64,000 nucleotides of DNA, taken from Brevibacillus agri (GTDB taxonomy: Bacteria; Bacillota; Bacilli; Brevibacillales; Brevibacillaceae). The position numbers and the translations under genes were made by a program. Shown here piece by piece: positions 34,722 through 43,255 of the stretch. The DNA is taken from NCBI RefSeq assembly GCF_004117055.1, contig NZ_CP026363.1, positions 1,465,001-1,529,000 on the forward strand. Reading direction: 5' to 3'. Numbering within the stretch: position 1 is the stretch's first letter; the number at the start of each line of letters is the position of its first letter. The notes beneath the pieces were generated by a model. That model worked only from the letters and a program-made list of their open reading frames with translations, made no database searches and was not told the origin of the DNA.

Positions 34722-35483
34722 TTAGCGGCGTCCGACCAAGAGCCGCAGCACATTCGGCTGGTCGGGCAAGTCGCGGGTTCCTGCGCCGTAGCCGATAGCC
34801 TCGACGGTCATGGACGGCAGCGGGCCGAACTGCTCGACCAGCGCGGCGGCAACACCCGCTCCGGTCGGAGTGGTCAGCTCCTTGTCGATCCGCGTCTCGC
34901 GCAGCGGTATGCCGACCAAAAGCTCCATGGTAGCGGGGGCCGGAACCGGATAAAGACCGTGGGCGCAGCGCACGTAGCCGTTGCCTGTCGGGATCGGCCC
35001 GCAATGCAATTGCCCGATGTCCAGCTCCTCCAGTCCGAGCGCGATGCCTACGACGTCGACGATCGAGTCGAGCGCCCCTACCTCGTGAAAATGGACAGTA
35101 TCGACTGGGACGTTGTGAATTTTCGCTTCGGCGATCGCGATTTTTTCAAAAATAGCCAGCGAGCGGCGCGTTACGCGCGGGGCCAGCCCGGCTGCCTGAA
35201 TCATGTCCACGATGTCTTTGTGGCTGCGGTGCTCGTGATCGTTGCCGAGCACCTTCAACGGCTTGAGCGGAAGGGCAGGAGCCTGGCTCTCGTCCACGAC
35301 GTCCAGCTTCAGCGCGGAGACGCCTGCTTTGACGACCTTTTTCCACTCCAGACGGAAATCTCCTACGGGAAGCTTCCGCAACTCCTGCTCGATCCGGTCG
35401 CGATCAGCCCCGGCGTCGACGAGCGCGGCCAAAAGCATGTCGCCGCTTATTCCCGAAAAGCAGTCCAAATACGCAATGCGCAC
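34722..35483 (-). CDS. larC: LarC N-terminal half (LarC1)
   Basis: The protein starts MRIAYLDCFSGISGDMLLAA, the LarC/DUF111 signature. It contains RSHKDIVDMI, VHFHEVGALDSIVDVVG, GPIPTGNGYVRCAHG and TTPTGAGVAAAL. It ends at residue 253, near the usual end of the LarC1 part. LarC inserts nickel into the pyridinium-dithiocarboxylate cofactor of lactate racemase-type enzymes. GTG 35483 has AAAAGGAG at eight bases. larA, larB and larE are not in the window. Confidence 0.88.
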   Translation of the reverse strand: MRIAYLDCFSGISGDMLLAALVDAGADRDRIEQELRKLPVGDFRLEWKKVVKAGVSALKLDVVDESQAPALPLKPLKVLGNDHEHRSHKDIVDMIQAAGLAPRVTRRSLAIFEKIAIAEAKIHNVPVDTVHFHEVGALDSIVDVVGIALGLEELDIGQLHCGPIPTGNGYVRCAHGLYPVPAPATMELLVGIPLRETRIDKELTTPTGAGVAAALVEQFGPLPSMTVEAIGYGAGTRDLPDQPNVLRLLVGRR

Positions 35484-35615
35484 GAGAAACACTCCTTTTC
35501 AACCAGTCATTTCCTCTGTATCATATAGGGAAAGTATGTTCGTCTATTTACTGATTCGTTGTCCAAAGTGTACCATTTGCCGATTCGGTTTGTCATGCGA
35601 GGAGTTGATCGGTTC

Positions 35616-36740
35616 GTGTTGTCATTCATTCATACGGCGGACGTCCATCTGGACGCGCCTTTACATATGCTGGCGGATCTTTACGAGCTTCGGCAGGATG
35701 ATTTTCGCCGCACCCTGCAAACGATTCGCGATCTGGTTGCAGAAAAGCAGGCCGACTTTTGGCTGATTGCCGGAGATTTGCTGGAATATCACGGGGGCAG
35801 GCGCTCCACGGCCATGTTTTTGCGCGACCTGTTTGCGAGCATCGCCCCGATCCCGGTCTGCATCGCGCCGGGAAACCACGATCCGTGGCGGCCGGATTCG
35901 TTTTACCAGACGTTGGAGTGGCCGGGCAACGTGTACTGGTTTACGCCGGAGTGGGGCGCTTTTGAGTTTCCGGAAAAGTCATGCGTCGTCTACGGCTGGG
36001 GATTTGGGCAGCCGCATGTCTACGAGTCGCCGCTCGCCTCTTTTCCAGGCAAGCTGGACGGCTATCGGCACCACCTGATGGTGCTTCATGCCAGCGTCCT
36101 GAACAGGGCAGGGGACGAGCACCAGCCGTACGCTCCGGTTACGTTGCAGGAGCTGGTCGAAACCGGAATGGATTACGTGGCGCTCGGCCATATTCACAAG
36201 CCGGAGCAATTTGTGCACCCGCAAACAAGGCAGCCGCTCGCCGCCTATCCCGGCTCGCCGGAAGGGCTGACGAGCAAGGAAGCGGGAGAGCGCTCTGTGC
36301 TGTACGGCGAGCTGGATGACGCCGGGAGGTTGACGCTGCAGGCGCTTCCGGTCTGCCAGCGCCAGGTTCGCAAAGTGACGATTCACGCCGCCGGGGCGGA
36401 AACGACCGAGCAGCTCGTCGAGGTGATGAACGCGCAGCTTGCGGAAATCGCCAGCACGGATCTTGTGTACGTGACCTTGACCGGAGAGCGGGCCGCTCAT
36501 TTTGTGCCGGCGATTTCCGTCTTGGAGCAGCGCTTTTCGCGATTTTTTTCACTGGCGATCACAGACGAGACGTGGCCTGACATCGACGCAGACAAGCTGG
36601 TGGCAGAAGGCGGCGTATGGGGCAAATGGCTCGCCAAGCTGGCGGAGGCCGAGGCGAGCGCCAGAAACGACGAAGAGCGCGAAATTGCCCGGCTGGCGAG
36701 GCAGGAGGCGCTCGCGCGGATTGGGGGGAGCATCCGTTGA
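35616..36740 (+). CDS. yhaO: SbcD-like metallophosphoesterase (YhaO)
   Basis: The N-terminal phosphoesterase domain shows HTADVHLDAPL, LIAGDLLEYH, PGNHDPW, VLHASV and ALGHIHKPE, the Mn2+-binding motifs of SbcD/Mre11 nucleases. A C-terminal capping domain follows. GTG 35616 with GAGGAG upstream is preferred to earlier in-frame starts lacking sites. It partners the ATPase encoded next, whose TTG start overlaps its TGA. The pair resembles Bacillus yhaO-yhaN, linked to DNA repair. Confidence 0.88.
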   Translation: MLSFIHTADVHLDAPLHMLADLYELRQDDFRRTLQTIRDLVAEKQADFWLIAGDLLEYHGGRRSTAMFLRDLFASIAPIPVCIAPGNHDPWRPDSFYQTLEWPGNVYWFTPEWGAFEFPEKSCVVYGWGFGQPHVYESPLASFPGKLDGYRHHLMVLHASVLNRAGDEHQPYAPVTLQELVETGMDYVALGHIHKPEQFVHPQTRQPLAAYPGSPEGLTSKEAGERSVLYGELDDAGRLTLQALPVCQRQVRKVTIHAAGAETTEQLVEVMNAQLAEIASTDLVYVTLTGERAAHFVPAISVLEQRFSRFFSLAITDETWPDIDADKLVAEGGVWGKWLAKLAEAEASARNDEEREIARLARQEALARIGGSIR

Positions 36741-38941
36741 GGATCGAGGAAATATCGCTTACGGGGTTTGGAAAATGGCAAGGAGCCTACTTTCGCTTCG
36801 CTCCCGGACTGAACCTGTTTTACGCTCCCAACGAAGCGGGGAAGTCGACGCTGTTGCAAGCCATTTTCGCCGCCCTGTACGGGATGAAGCGCGATTACGT
36901 CAAAACGGCGCGCTATTTGCCTGCCTATGAAAAATACCGCCCCTGGCACCAGGGGGACTACGAGACGATCGTCACCTATCAGCTCGGGGGCAAGAAGTAC
37001 CGCTTGCACCGGACGCTGGCGAAAGAAAGGGAGCAGGCACGCCTGTTTCTCGACCCGGAGTGGACGGAGCTGACAGACGTGTACATGGAGGATCGGCGCA
37101 AGGAGCGGAACTTTCTGGAAAAGCATCTGGGGCTTACCCGCAGCCTGTTTACGGATTTGACCTGGATCAGACGGGAGCCGCTGGAAGCTGCCGAGCATCT
37201 CATGCCTGCTTTTGCAGATGCACAGGAGGCAAGCCCGCACGTCCACGCCGTTTTGGCGGAGCTGGACCGGGAGCTTGTAAGCATCGGCAAAAAGGAGCGG
37301 GCGGAAAACACGCTGTTGGGCAAAGCGGCGTCGCGCGCAGCGAGCAAGGAGCAGGAGCTGGCTCACGCCGAAGCGGCATGGCGCCTGATCCGGCAACTGA
37401 CGCAATCGATCCAGCTCTGGGAGGAGGAGCGCGAAAGACTCGAACAGCGGCGCATCCGGCTGCGGGAACGTATGCAGAAGTGGCAGGAGCAGGATCAGCT
37501 TTGGCAAGAAAGCTGGCAGCGAAGCTATTCGCCCATCGACGCGCAAGATTGGCAATGGTGGCTTGCGCGGGCTGCGAGCGAAGAGGAGCGGCAACTGCAC
37601 GAAAAAGCGCGCAGCTCGATCATGGCATGGGACGAGCAGACGCCAGACGGTGCGCAGGGAACAGCGGCGAGTCAAGCGCTGGGCGAACTGGAAGCGGATT
37701 ACGAGCGCGGCACTTCGCTGCGCAAAGCGCGGGAGCAGCGGCATATGCGGCTGGCCGAGCTGGCTGTGCTTGCCCTGTCCACCGGGACGCGCAGCCAGGC
37801 GCGGACGCAGCGGCAAGGGAATCGGGCCAAGCGCAAAAAGGGAGCCGTACGCCTGTGGGGCGGCGCTGGGCTATTTGCTATCCTCGGCGCCGTCGGCCTG
37901 GCGACGGGGCATCCCGTCCTTGGCGGCAGTTCGCTCGGCTTGAGCTTGCTGTTGCTCGCACTCGGGATTTTCGTGCTGCGGGCAAAAGGGAGCGGACATG
38001 CTGTTGCGCCTGTTGCCGCCAGCGAGCAGTTGCAAGAAAGCGAGCGGCTGCAGCAGGAGATTGCCGCCATCGACGCTGAATGGGCGTCCCTTTTGGAGCG
38101 CTGGGATGTTCGGGATTGGGATACTTTTCTGGCAAAAAGGGAAGAGCTACAAAGAAGCGCGCAGGAGCAGCGGGCCGTCCGGCTGGAGAGCGATCTGGCC
38201 AAAGCAAAGCGGGAGGAAATGCTGCAAGCCGACTGGGGCGAGGCGGTGCGAGCGATTTTGCGGCAGGAAAAGCGGCAGCGCGAGGAAGCAGAGAGCGACT
38301 GTCTGGCGCAGTTGTCCCGGATGGAGGACGAGCTGCAAGAGCTGCGGGAAAAAATCGCCCGCGCCTACGGAGAGATGGCCGCCCATGAAGGCGTGTCCGT
38401 AGCGAGAGCCAGAGACGAATACGAAGAGGCTGCTATTGCGCTGCGTCGGTTGTTGCAGCGCCGGGACGCCCTCCAGCTTGCGCGGGATGCGTTGCAGGAG
38501 GCGCAAGGCGAATGGAAGCGCGACGTTTCCCCGGATGTGAACCGGACGGCTTCCGAGGTGATGGCGCAAATTACGGGGGGAGCCTACCGCGACGTGCGGC
38601 TCGACCCGACAGAGGGCTTCGCGGTGCGGCTGCTGGAGCCGACGCGCAACCTGATCGTCAGCCACGAGCAATGCTCCACGGGAACGGCCGATCAGCTCTA
38701 CCTGGCGCAGCGGCTCGCCCTGCTGCAGCACATAAGCAAACGGACAGAGCCGTTGCCGCTGTTTCTGGACGACCATTTTGTCCACTACGATGACGAGCGC
38801 CTGCAGCGGACGCTGGCGTACATCGCCAAGCTGGCGGAGCAGCATCAGGTCTTTCTGTTTACTTGCCACGAACGGGAGCAGCGCTTGCTTGCGCCGCTCT
38901 TGCGCGGATCGGATTGGCACAAGGCGCATCAGCTCGGGTAA
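36737..38941 (+). CDS. yhaN: SbcC/Rad50-like ATPase with central hydrophobic segment (YhaN)
   Basis: The 734-residue protein has the split ABC ATPase plan: Walker A APNEAGKSTLL near residue 31, long coiled-coil arms (about 190-330 and 430-620), then the signature region CSTGTADQLYLAQRLALL and Walker B PLFLDDHFVHYDD. Between the arms, residues about 365-425 are strongly hydrophobic, as in YhaN proteins. The TTG start at 36737 is supported by GGGGGGAG and by the match MRIEEISLTGFGKWQG. It is translationally coupled to yhaO. Confidence 0.88.
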   Translation: MRIEEISLTGFGKWQGAYFRFAPGLNLFYAPNEAGKSTLLQAIFAALYGMKRDYVKTARYLPAYEKYRPWHQGDYETIVTYQLGGKKYRLHRTLAKEREQARLFLDPEWTELTDVYMEDRRKERNFLEKHLGLTRSLFTDLTWIRREPLEAAEHLMPAFADAQEASPHVHAVLAELDRELVSIGKKERAENTLLGKAASRAASKEQELAHAEAAWRLIRQLTQSIQLWEEERERLEQRRIRLRERMQKWQEQDQLWQESWQRSYSPIDAQDWQWWLARAASEEERQLHEKARSSIMAWDEQTPDGAQGTAASQALGELEADYERGTSLRKAREQRHMRLAELAVLALSTGTRSQARTQRQGNRAKRKKGAVRLWGGAGLFAILGAVGLATGHPVLGGSSLGLSLLLLALGIFVLRAKGSGHAVAPVAASEQLQESERLQQEIAAIDAEWASLLERWDVRDWDTFLAKREELQRSAQEQRAVRLESDLAKAKREEMLQADWGEAVRAILRQEKRQREEAESDCLAQLSRMEDELQELREKIARAYGEMAAHEGVSVARARDEYEEAAIALRRLLQRRDALQLARDALQEAQGEWKRDVSPDVNRTASEVMAQITGGAYRDVRLDPTEGFAVRLLEPTRNLIVSHEQCSTGTADQLYLAQRLALLQHISKRTEPLPLFLDDHFVHYDDERLQRTLAYIAKLAEQHQVFLFTCHEREQRLLAPLLRGSDWHKAHQLG

Positions 38942-38965
38942 TTGTTACCTGACTTGTGAAAGAGG

Positions 38966-38994
38966 TTGCCCCTTGTAATTCCAACCTCTATAAT
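38966..38994 (+). promoter_or_regulatory. Sigma-A promoter of lipA
   Basis: TTGCCC, a 17-base spacer and TATAAT lie 46 bases upstream of the lipA start. Confidence 0.75.
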
Positions 38995-39040
38995 GGAGTT
39001 TGATTATGTCTCGTACCAAGATACATGAGGAGTGGGCCCT

Positions 39041-39949
39041 ATGACGCAACGCAAGCCGGAGTGGCTCAAGATCAACCTTGTTTCAGGACCAGAACTCGCC
39101 AGCTTCAAAGAGCTGAAGCAAACCATGCGCAGCAAGACACTACATACCGTTTGCGAAGAAGCAAAATGTCCCAACATTCATGAGTGCTGGGCCAGCGGTA
39201 CAGCTACGTTCATGATTTTGGGTGATATATGTACCCGTGCCTGTCGGTTTTGTGCCGTAAAAACCGGATTGCCGACAGAGCTTGATGTGGCCGAGCCGGA
39301 ACGCGTGGCAGAAGCTGCCGAGCAAATGCGTTTGCGGCACGTCGTCGTCACCTCCGTTGCCCGTGATGATCTGAAAGACGGAGGCGCGCAAATTTTTGCG
39401 GAGACGATTCGGGCGATTCGCCGCCGTCTGCCGTTTGCCTCTGTGGAAGTGCTGATTCCGGACTTCCAAGGGAATTGGGATGCGCTCAAGCTTGTGATGG
39501 ACGCGAAGCCGGACGTGCTGAACCACAATATTGAGGCAGTCCGCCGCCTGTCTGACCGCGTGCGGGCACGCGCCAAGTACGACCGGACGCTGGAGCTGCT
39601 GAAAAAGGCGAAGGAATTCCAGCCGAACATTCCGACGAAGTCCAGCCTGATGATCGGAGTCGGGGAGACGCTTGAAGAAGTGATCGAAACCATGGACGAT
39701 TTGCGTTCCGTGGATGTCAACATCATGACGATCGGCCAGTACCTGCAGCCGACGAAAAAGCATCTGAAGGTCGAGCACTACTACCATCCGGACGAATTTG
39801 CCCGCCTGAAGGAAGAAGGCATGAAGCGCGGTTTCAGCCACGTGGAAGCAGGGCCGCTCGTGCGCAGCTCGTACCACGCACACGAACAGGCGAATGCCGC
39901 GAAGGAAACGATTGCCAAGGAGGCCTTGCCACAGGCGCAAGGTCAGTAA
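39041..39949 (+). CDS. lipA: Lipoyl synthase
   Basis: LipA is a radical-SAM enzyme that inserts two sulfur atoms into octanoyl-protein to make lipoyl cofactor. The auxiliary cluster motif is [12 protein letters not shown] and the radical-SAM motif is [10 protein letters not shown]. Later conserved blocks include [20 protein letters not shown] and [15 protein letters not shown] 39041 has GAGGAG at eight bases. It begins a region syntenic with the Bacillus lipA-yutC-yutD locus. A bidirectional terminator follows. Confidence 0.97.
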   Translation: MTQRKPEWLKINLVSGPELASFKELKQTMRSKTLHTVCEEAKCPNIHECWASGTATFMILGDICTRACRFCAVKTGLPTELDVAEPERVAEAAEQMRLRHVVVTSVARDDLKDGGAQIFAETIRAIRRRLPFASVEVLIPDFQGNWDALKLVMDAKPDVLNHNIEAVRRLSDRVRARAKYDRTLELLKKAKEFQPNIPTKSSLMIGVGETLEEVIETMDDLRSVDVNIMTIGQYLQPTKKHLKVEHYYHPDEFARLKEEGMKRGFSHVEAGPLVRSSYHAHEQANAAKETIAKEALPQAQGQ

Positions 39950-39956
39950 TAAGAAG

Positions 39957-40006
39957 AAAAACCCCCTCATTGCATGCGAAAAGGAATCGCTGCAAAAGGG
40001 GGTTCT
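39957..40006. terminator. Bidirectional terminator between lipA and yutC
   Basis: AACCCCCT and AGGGGGTT form the outer stem, with an inner TTGCA/TGCAA pair. Confidence 0.85.
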
Positions 40007-40029
40007 TCTCTATACAGGGGAGATTCGCC

Positions 40030-40926
40030 TTAGCGACTGGTTGTACCCATTTTCGCTTTTTGAGTCGCATTCGCGTTCTTTTGAGTGTTCATGCTTTTTG
40101 CTTGCTCGCCGTCTGTTACGCCGCCCATGCGCTTGATGAGCGTATCGATGCTCGCAGCATCCTCGGTACGCGCTGTATGCACATTGCTGGAACGGCTGGC
40201 GACACGGACAATTTCCTGAATGTCATTCGGGTTGTCCGTCACATACACCTTGTAATAGCGTGGCGAGATCGACTGCGCATTCATTTTCGCCTGGTTTTTG
40301 GCTGTGCGCGGGTCTACTCCCTGGGTGTTCAGACCGACGAAAATTTCTTCATCCGTCACCAGGACAGTAGAACGCTGAACGCCAGGGCAGCTCGTGGTGA
40401 CGTTGCCGACTGCTTGCGCCAGAGCGTCGCGGTCTACGTAGACGTTTTGGGCGCCAGCGGTCTTCATGCCTGCCCGGTTTGTCTGGACGTAGCCCATTTT
40501 CGGCATGCCGGTTTGCATGATGCCGGCTCCTGCGCGATTCCAGGCCCGCTTTTGATAAATGGAATGGTTCATTCCATTCGGCGTGCCCAACACTCCGTCG
40601 TTATGGTCGGTAAAGGCGTTGTAAGGTCGCATGCCACTGGTGTAGGCGTTGTAGTTGTTGACGTTCGCCCGTGGATACGTCCCATTCGGGTACAGGCCGT
40701 TATCGACGCCCGGCGTGTTGTTCAGACCGACACCGTTGCGGACGTGCAGTCCGTCAAAGTTTGCGGAGCGCACGCCGTCGTAGTTGCGGACATGCAGCTC
40801 GTCAACGTTTGTGACGTGAGGAGCGGTCTGGTTTGGATGCGTGTAGTTCGGCGCAGCGTTGTTCGCACATGCGGAAGCCAAGAGAGCAATGCCTGCAATC
40901 GCAGGATACAACCATGTCTTTTTCAA
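40030..40926 (-). CDS. yutC: YhcN/YlaJ-family sporulation lipoprotein (YutC position)
   Basis: The lipobox LLASAC gives a mature lipoprotein with an Asn-rich N-terminal half (residues 25-130, many NxxN segments such as DELHVRNYDGVRSANFDGLH). The YhcN/YlaJ domain follows (VYVDRDALAQAVGNVTT, TDEEIFVGLNTQ, YYKVYVTDNPNDIQEIVRVA). Such proteins sit in the spore and help germination or outgrowth. The TTG start at 40926 has GGGGGTG upstream. The Asn-rich stretch contains an imperfect repeat (DELHVRN / DGLHVRN). Confidence 0.85.
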   Translation of the reverse strand: MKKTWLYPAIAGIALLASACANNAAPNYTHPNQTAPHVTNVDELHVRNYDGVRSANFDGLHVRNGVGLNNTPGVDNGLYPNGTYPRANVNNYNAYTSGMRPYNAFTDHNDGVLGTPNGMNHSIYQKRAWNRAGAGIMQTGMPKMGYVQTNRAGMKTAGAQNVYVDRDALAQAVGNVTTSCPGVQRSTVLVTDEEIFVGLNTQGVDPRTAKNQAKMNAQSISPRYYKVYVTDNPNDIQEIVRVASRSSNVHTARTEDAASIDTLIKRMGGVTDGEQAKSMNTQKNANATQKAKMGTTSR

Positions 40927-41051
40927 TGGTAACACCCCCTACACGATAGAATGTCCAGGGGGCTTGCGCAGTTTTCGTGGGAATTTTATCTCTTGCTGTT
41001 TGAAATGTGATAAGATGGACGAAAGTACACAAGTGTAAGGAGGAAGCGGAC

Positions 41052-41690
41052 TTGATTCGCACGCAAGCCGGTACTTATGAAGTCATGGAAGAAAATCGCG
41101 ACGGCTGGAATCCGGAAGCATTCAGGGAGCGTTACAGCGATATCCTCGACAAATACGATTACATCGTCGGAGACTGGGGCTATGGACAGCTTCGTTTGCG
41201 GGGATTTTATACAGATTCCAACCGCAAAGTACCGTTCGAGCAGCGGATCGCCGCTTTGGATGAGTACCTGCACGAGTTTTGCAACTTTGGTTGCCCGTAC
41301 TTTGTCTTGCGCAAAGTAAAAGCGGCGGTCGGCAACAACGGCCCGGAACAGGACGGCCAGGACGAGAATCAGGATAACATTCTCGATATCCGCCAGAACG
41401 CATCCCGTGGCGACAATTCTCCGCTGATTGTCGAGCGCAAGGAGCGGCGCCGTTTTCATCCGCGCCAAAACAGGCAGGAGCGCCAGGAACGAAACAACGG
41501 AGGCGCCAACGAGCGGTCCGGAGGCCGCAATGAGCGCTCGGACAAGCCGAAGTTTCACAAGGATAAGCCGGAGAAAAACGGCAAGGACTCGTCCTCGCGG
41601 GAGAAGCGCCCGAACCAGTCGCGTCCCAATCGCGAGCGCGACAAAGTTCCAACCGGACAAGGCCAAAGCACGCCGAGGCGTGACACATAA
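41052..41690 (+). CDS. yutD: YutD family protein with long basic tail
   Basis: Residues 1-90 match the conserved YutD domain (YEVMEENRDGWNPEAFRERY, YDYIVGDWGYGQLRLRGFY, YLHEFCNFGCPYFVLRK). The remaining 120 or so residues are low-complexity, rich in Arg, Asn, Gln, Lys and Ser. That tail looks disordered and nucleic-acid-binding, and is far longer than in Bacillus YutD, which is about 100 residues. The TTG start follows AAGGAGG. Function unknown. Confidence 0.85.
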   Translation: MIRTQAGTYEVMEENRDGWNPEAFRERYSDILDKYDYIVGDWGYGQLRLRGFYTDSNRKVPFEQRIAALDEYLHEFCNFGCPYFVLRKVKAAVGNNGPEQDGQDENQDNILDIRQNASRGDNSPLIVERKERRRFHPRQNRQERQERNNGGANERSGGRNERSDKPKFHKDKPEKNGKDSSSREKRPNQSRPNRERDKVPTGQGQSTPRRDT

Positions 41691-41704
41691 GGAAGACAAA
41701 CAAA

Positions 41705-41755
41705 AAAGAAGCTGGGAAAAACAACGCGTTTTTCTCCGGCTTCTTTTTCATTTGA
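41705..41755 (+). terminator. Terminator after yutD
   Basis: GAAGCTGG..AAAAAC pairs with GTTTTT..CCGGCTTC, followed by TTTTT. Confidence 0.85.
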
Positions 41756-41818
41756 GGAAAGCGGCTTTGTTTTTTTGATTCGTAGACTGAACAAATCTTG
41801 CAAAACGCCAGTCGTTTT

Positions 41819-41835
41819 ATGTAAAATATTTACAT
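41819..41835. promoter_or_regulatory. Inverted repeat ATGTAAA-N3-TTTACAT, possible operator
   Basis: A perfect 7-bp inverted repeat with a 3-base spacer overlaps a possible -35 box (TTTACA) upstream of the Phr-like peptide gene. Confidence 0.35.
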
Positions 41836-41850
41836 GCATCTGCTCGTTTT

Positions 41851-41878
41851 TTGTAAAATGTAGTAAAATTTGTATATT
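41851..41878 (+). promoter_or_regulatory. Candidate promoter of the peptide gene
   Basis: TTGTAA, a 16-base spacer and TATATT lie in an AT-rich stretch about 190 bases before the peptide start. The untranslated leader also holds a 14-codon frame behind GGGGGGAGG (from 41903). Confidence 0.35.
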
Positions 41879-42067
41879 CGTGCGAAGAAGGGGGGAGGAA
41901 ATATGGGGGAATGTAAGACCATGATATTTTACGTTGTCTGGTTTTAGCCACTATCATGAAGAATGACAGCGATTTCATTCGTTGTGTGACACTATTCGAA
42001 GCTTTCCGACCACACGCAACAGATCAACAAAAAACGGAATACAAGCAAATCATGGAGGGGATACGAA

Positions 42068-42190
42068 ATGAAGAAGTCGATTTTGCTAGCAATCGTTTTA
42101 GTTTTGGGACTGTATAGTAGCGTTACGAGTGGACAAGCACCAATCCCAAAAGGAACCGTTATCCAATATGAACACGGTGTTGGCGGGTAA
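42068..42190 (+). CDS. 40-residue exported prepeptide, Phr-like
   Basis: GGAGGGG lies at good spacing before the ATG. The peptide begins MKKSILLAIVLVLGLYSS, a signal peptide, and continues VTSGQAPIPKGTVIQYE, ending HGVGG. Size, export signal and a small Gly-ending tail match Phr/NprX-type precursors that are exported, trimmed and re-imported to control Rap or RRNPP proteins. No such receptor gene is next to it, so the assignment is a suggestion. It has its own AT-rich promoter region and terminator and is AT-rich compared with its neighbours. Confidence 0.6.
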   Translation: MKKSILLAIVLVLGLYSSVTSGQAPIPKGTVIQYEHGVGG

Positions 42191-42210
42191 ACGCGGATAA
42201 ACATGGAGAA

Positions 42211-42241
42211 AAATCATCCTCAAAAGAGGATGATTTTTTTT
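42211..42241 (+). terminator. Terminator of the prepeptide gene
   Basis: AAATCATCCTC and GAGGATGATTT pair over AAAA and are followed by a long T-run. Confidence 0.9.
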
Positions 42242-42563
42242 ACTATTCAAATTTTTTCAACCGCCAACTTTCTGAATGTCGATGTATAGTTATAAATGTG
42301 CTTTTCTGCAAGAAAAAGGGAGTGATAACCTTAGGGGTTATTTCATATAAAAATGACGTTCCATCAACGCAGGACACAAGAGAGTAAAGGGGTATTTTCC
42401 CGTACTTACCAGCCAAAGGGGCCGTCTCCAAGTCGATTTTTCGGCTTTGGAGATGCCCCTTTTCCATTTCAAAAACCTTGGTCGATCATGCTGCTGATTT
42501 TGAGAAATGAGCGGATTTTCCCCTTTGGAACAACCCCTTTTTATACCATCTCAGCTCTTAGCG
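42242..42563. other. Intergenic stretch with one strong hairpin
   Basis: I see no convincing gene. At 42415-42462 AAAGGGGC-TCTCCAA pairs with TTGGAGA-GCCCCTTT over a T-rich loop, followed by TTTTCC. It may be a terminator or a structured RNA. Short frames on both strands lack ribosome binding sites. Confidence 0.5.
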
Positions 42564-42818
42564 TTAGAACCCGTATCCGCCGAAAAACGGATAGGGCTGG
42601 TACGGATATGGATAGTACGGATACGAGTATGGATACGGGTACGGATAGTAATAGGGCGGATAGAAGCTATAAGGGAGCGGGATGATGAGAGGGAACCCGC
42701 TGTCGTTTCTTCTTCTGCGAAAGAAGACGGGGTGCGCCTGATCTTCCGGAATCGTCTGGTATTGGTCTTCCGCCTGGTGAGCCTGAAGTTGTTGATCGTC
42801 AGCTTGATAAGATTGCAT
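42564..42818 (-). CDS. Tyr/Pro-rich small protein, possibly spore coat
   Basis: This 84-residue protein has a Gln/Asp-rich N-terminal half (MQSYQADDQQLQAHQAEDQY). The C-terminal half is made of YP and YPY repeats (YPPYYYPYPYPYSYPYYPY...) ending FFGGYGF. GAGAGGAG precedes the ATG. Similar Tyr-rich proteins are found in spore coats and appendages, where tyrosines are cross-linked; this role is inference. There is no membrane segment. Confidence 0.65.
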   Translation of the reverse strand: MQSYQADDQQLQAHQAEDQYQTIPEDQAHPVFFRRRRNDSGFPLIIPLPYSFYPPYYYPYPYPYSYPYYPYPYQPYPFFGGYGF

Positions 42819-42913
42819 GGTGCGACTGCACTCCTCTCGTTTGTCTGTACGTGCAGTAGCATTATACGAGACATCCGCCTGTGTGGAGAGTTGTCCTCAT
42901 GGATTTGGGCACA

Positions 42914-42952
42914 AAACAGCCCATCCCGAAAGGCTCGTTTCGAGATGGGCTT
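42914..42952 (-). terminator. Terminator of glpX-DUF3055 operon
   Basis: On the minus strand AGCCCATCTCGAAA pairs with TTTCGGGATGGGCT, followed by GTTTT. Confidence 0.8.
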
Positions 42953-42973
42953 GGGACATGCAGAAGACGGATG

Positions 42974-43243
42974 TTAAATCACAGTTTCCAAAAAGGTTTT
43001 CAGCTCTTCCGCTTCCTGCTCGTTCAAGTTAAAGGCAAATTCGAGATAGCCTTCTTCCTCCAGATCGTCGTGCCCGATAATGGCAGAACGGCCGTTTTGG
43101 ATGTTAATGACGAGCTTTTTGCCGTAAAAACGGTTGGTCGTCGTGATAGCCAGGTCGAAGCGGGTCGCTTCGCCTGTGAAGCTGACAAATCGCGTTTTGG
43201 TGTCCTCCGATTCGTCGTACAAATAAAACAAGTCATTCGCCAT
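42974..43243 (-). CDS. DUF3055 (SAV0927-like) protein
   Basis: The 89-residue protein reads YDESEDTKTRFVSFTGEATR, FDLAITTTNRFYGKKLVINI and DDLEEEGYLEFAF, the pattern of the small conserved DUF3055 family of Bacillales. The function is unknown. It follows glpX by 12 bases on the same strand and is probably co-transcribed. A terminator closes the pair. Confidence 0.8.
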   Translation of the reverse strand: MANDLFYLYDESEDTKTRFVSFTGEATRFDLAITTTNRFYGKKLVINIQNGRSAIIGHDDLEEEGYLEFAFNLNEQEAEELKTFLETVI

Positions 43244-43255
43244 AAATACGCTCCT

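Noticed and set aside
41956..42117. 53-codon frame overlapping the Phr-like prepeptide
   Set aside because: It begins without a ribosome binding site and overlaps the better supported peptide in another frame; kept only as a remote alternative.
42243..42467. Minus-strand 74-codon frame
   Set aside because: No ribosome binding site, no similarity, and it contains the strong hairpin arms.
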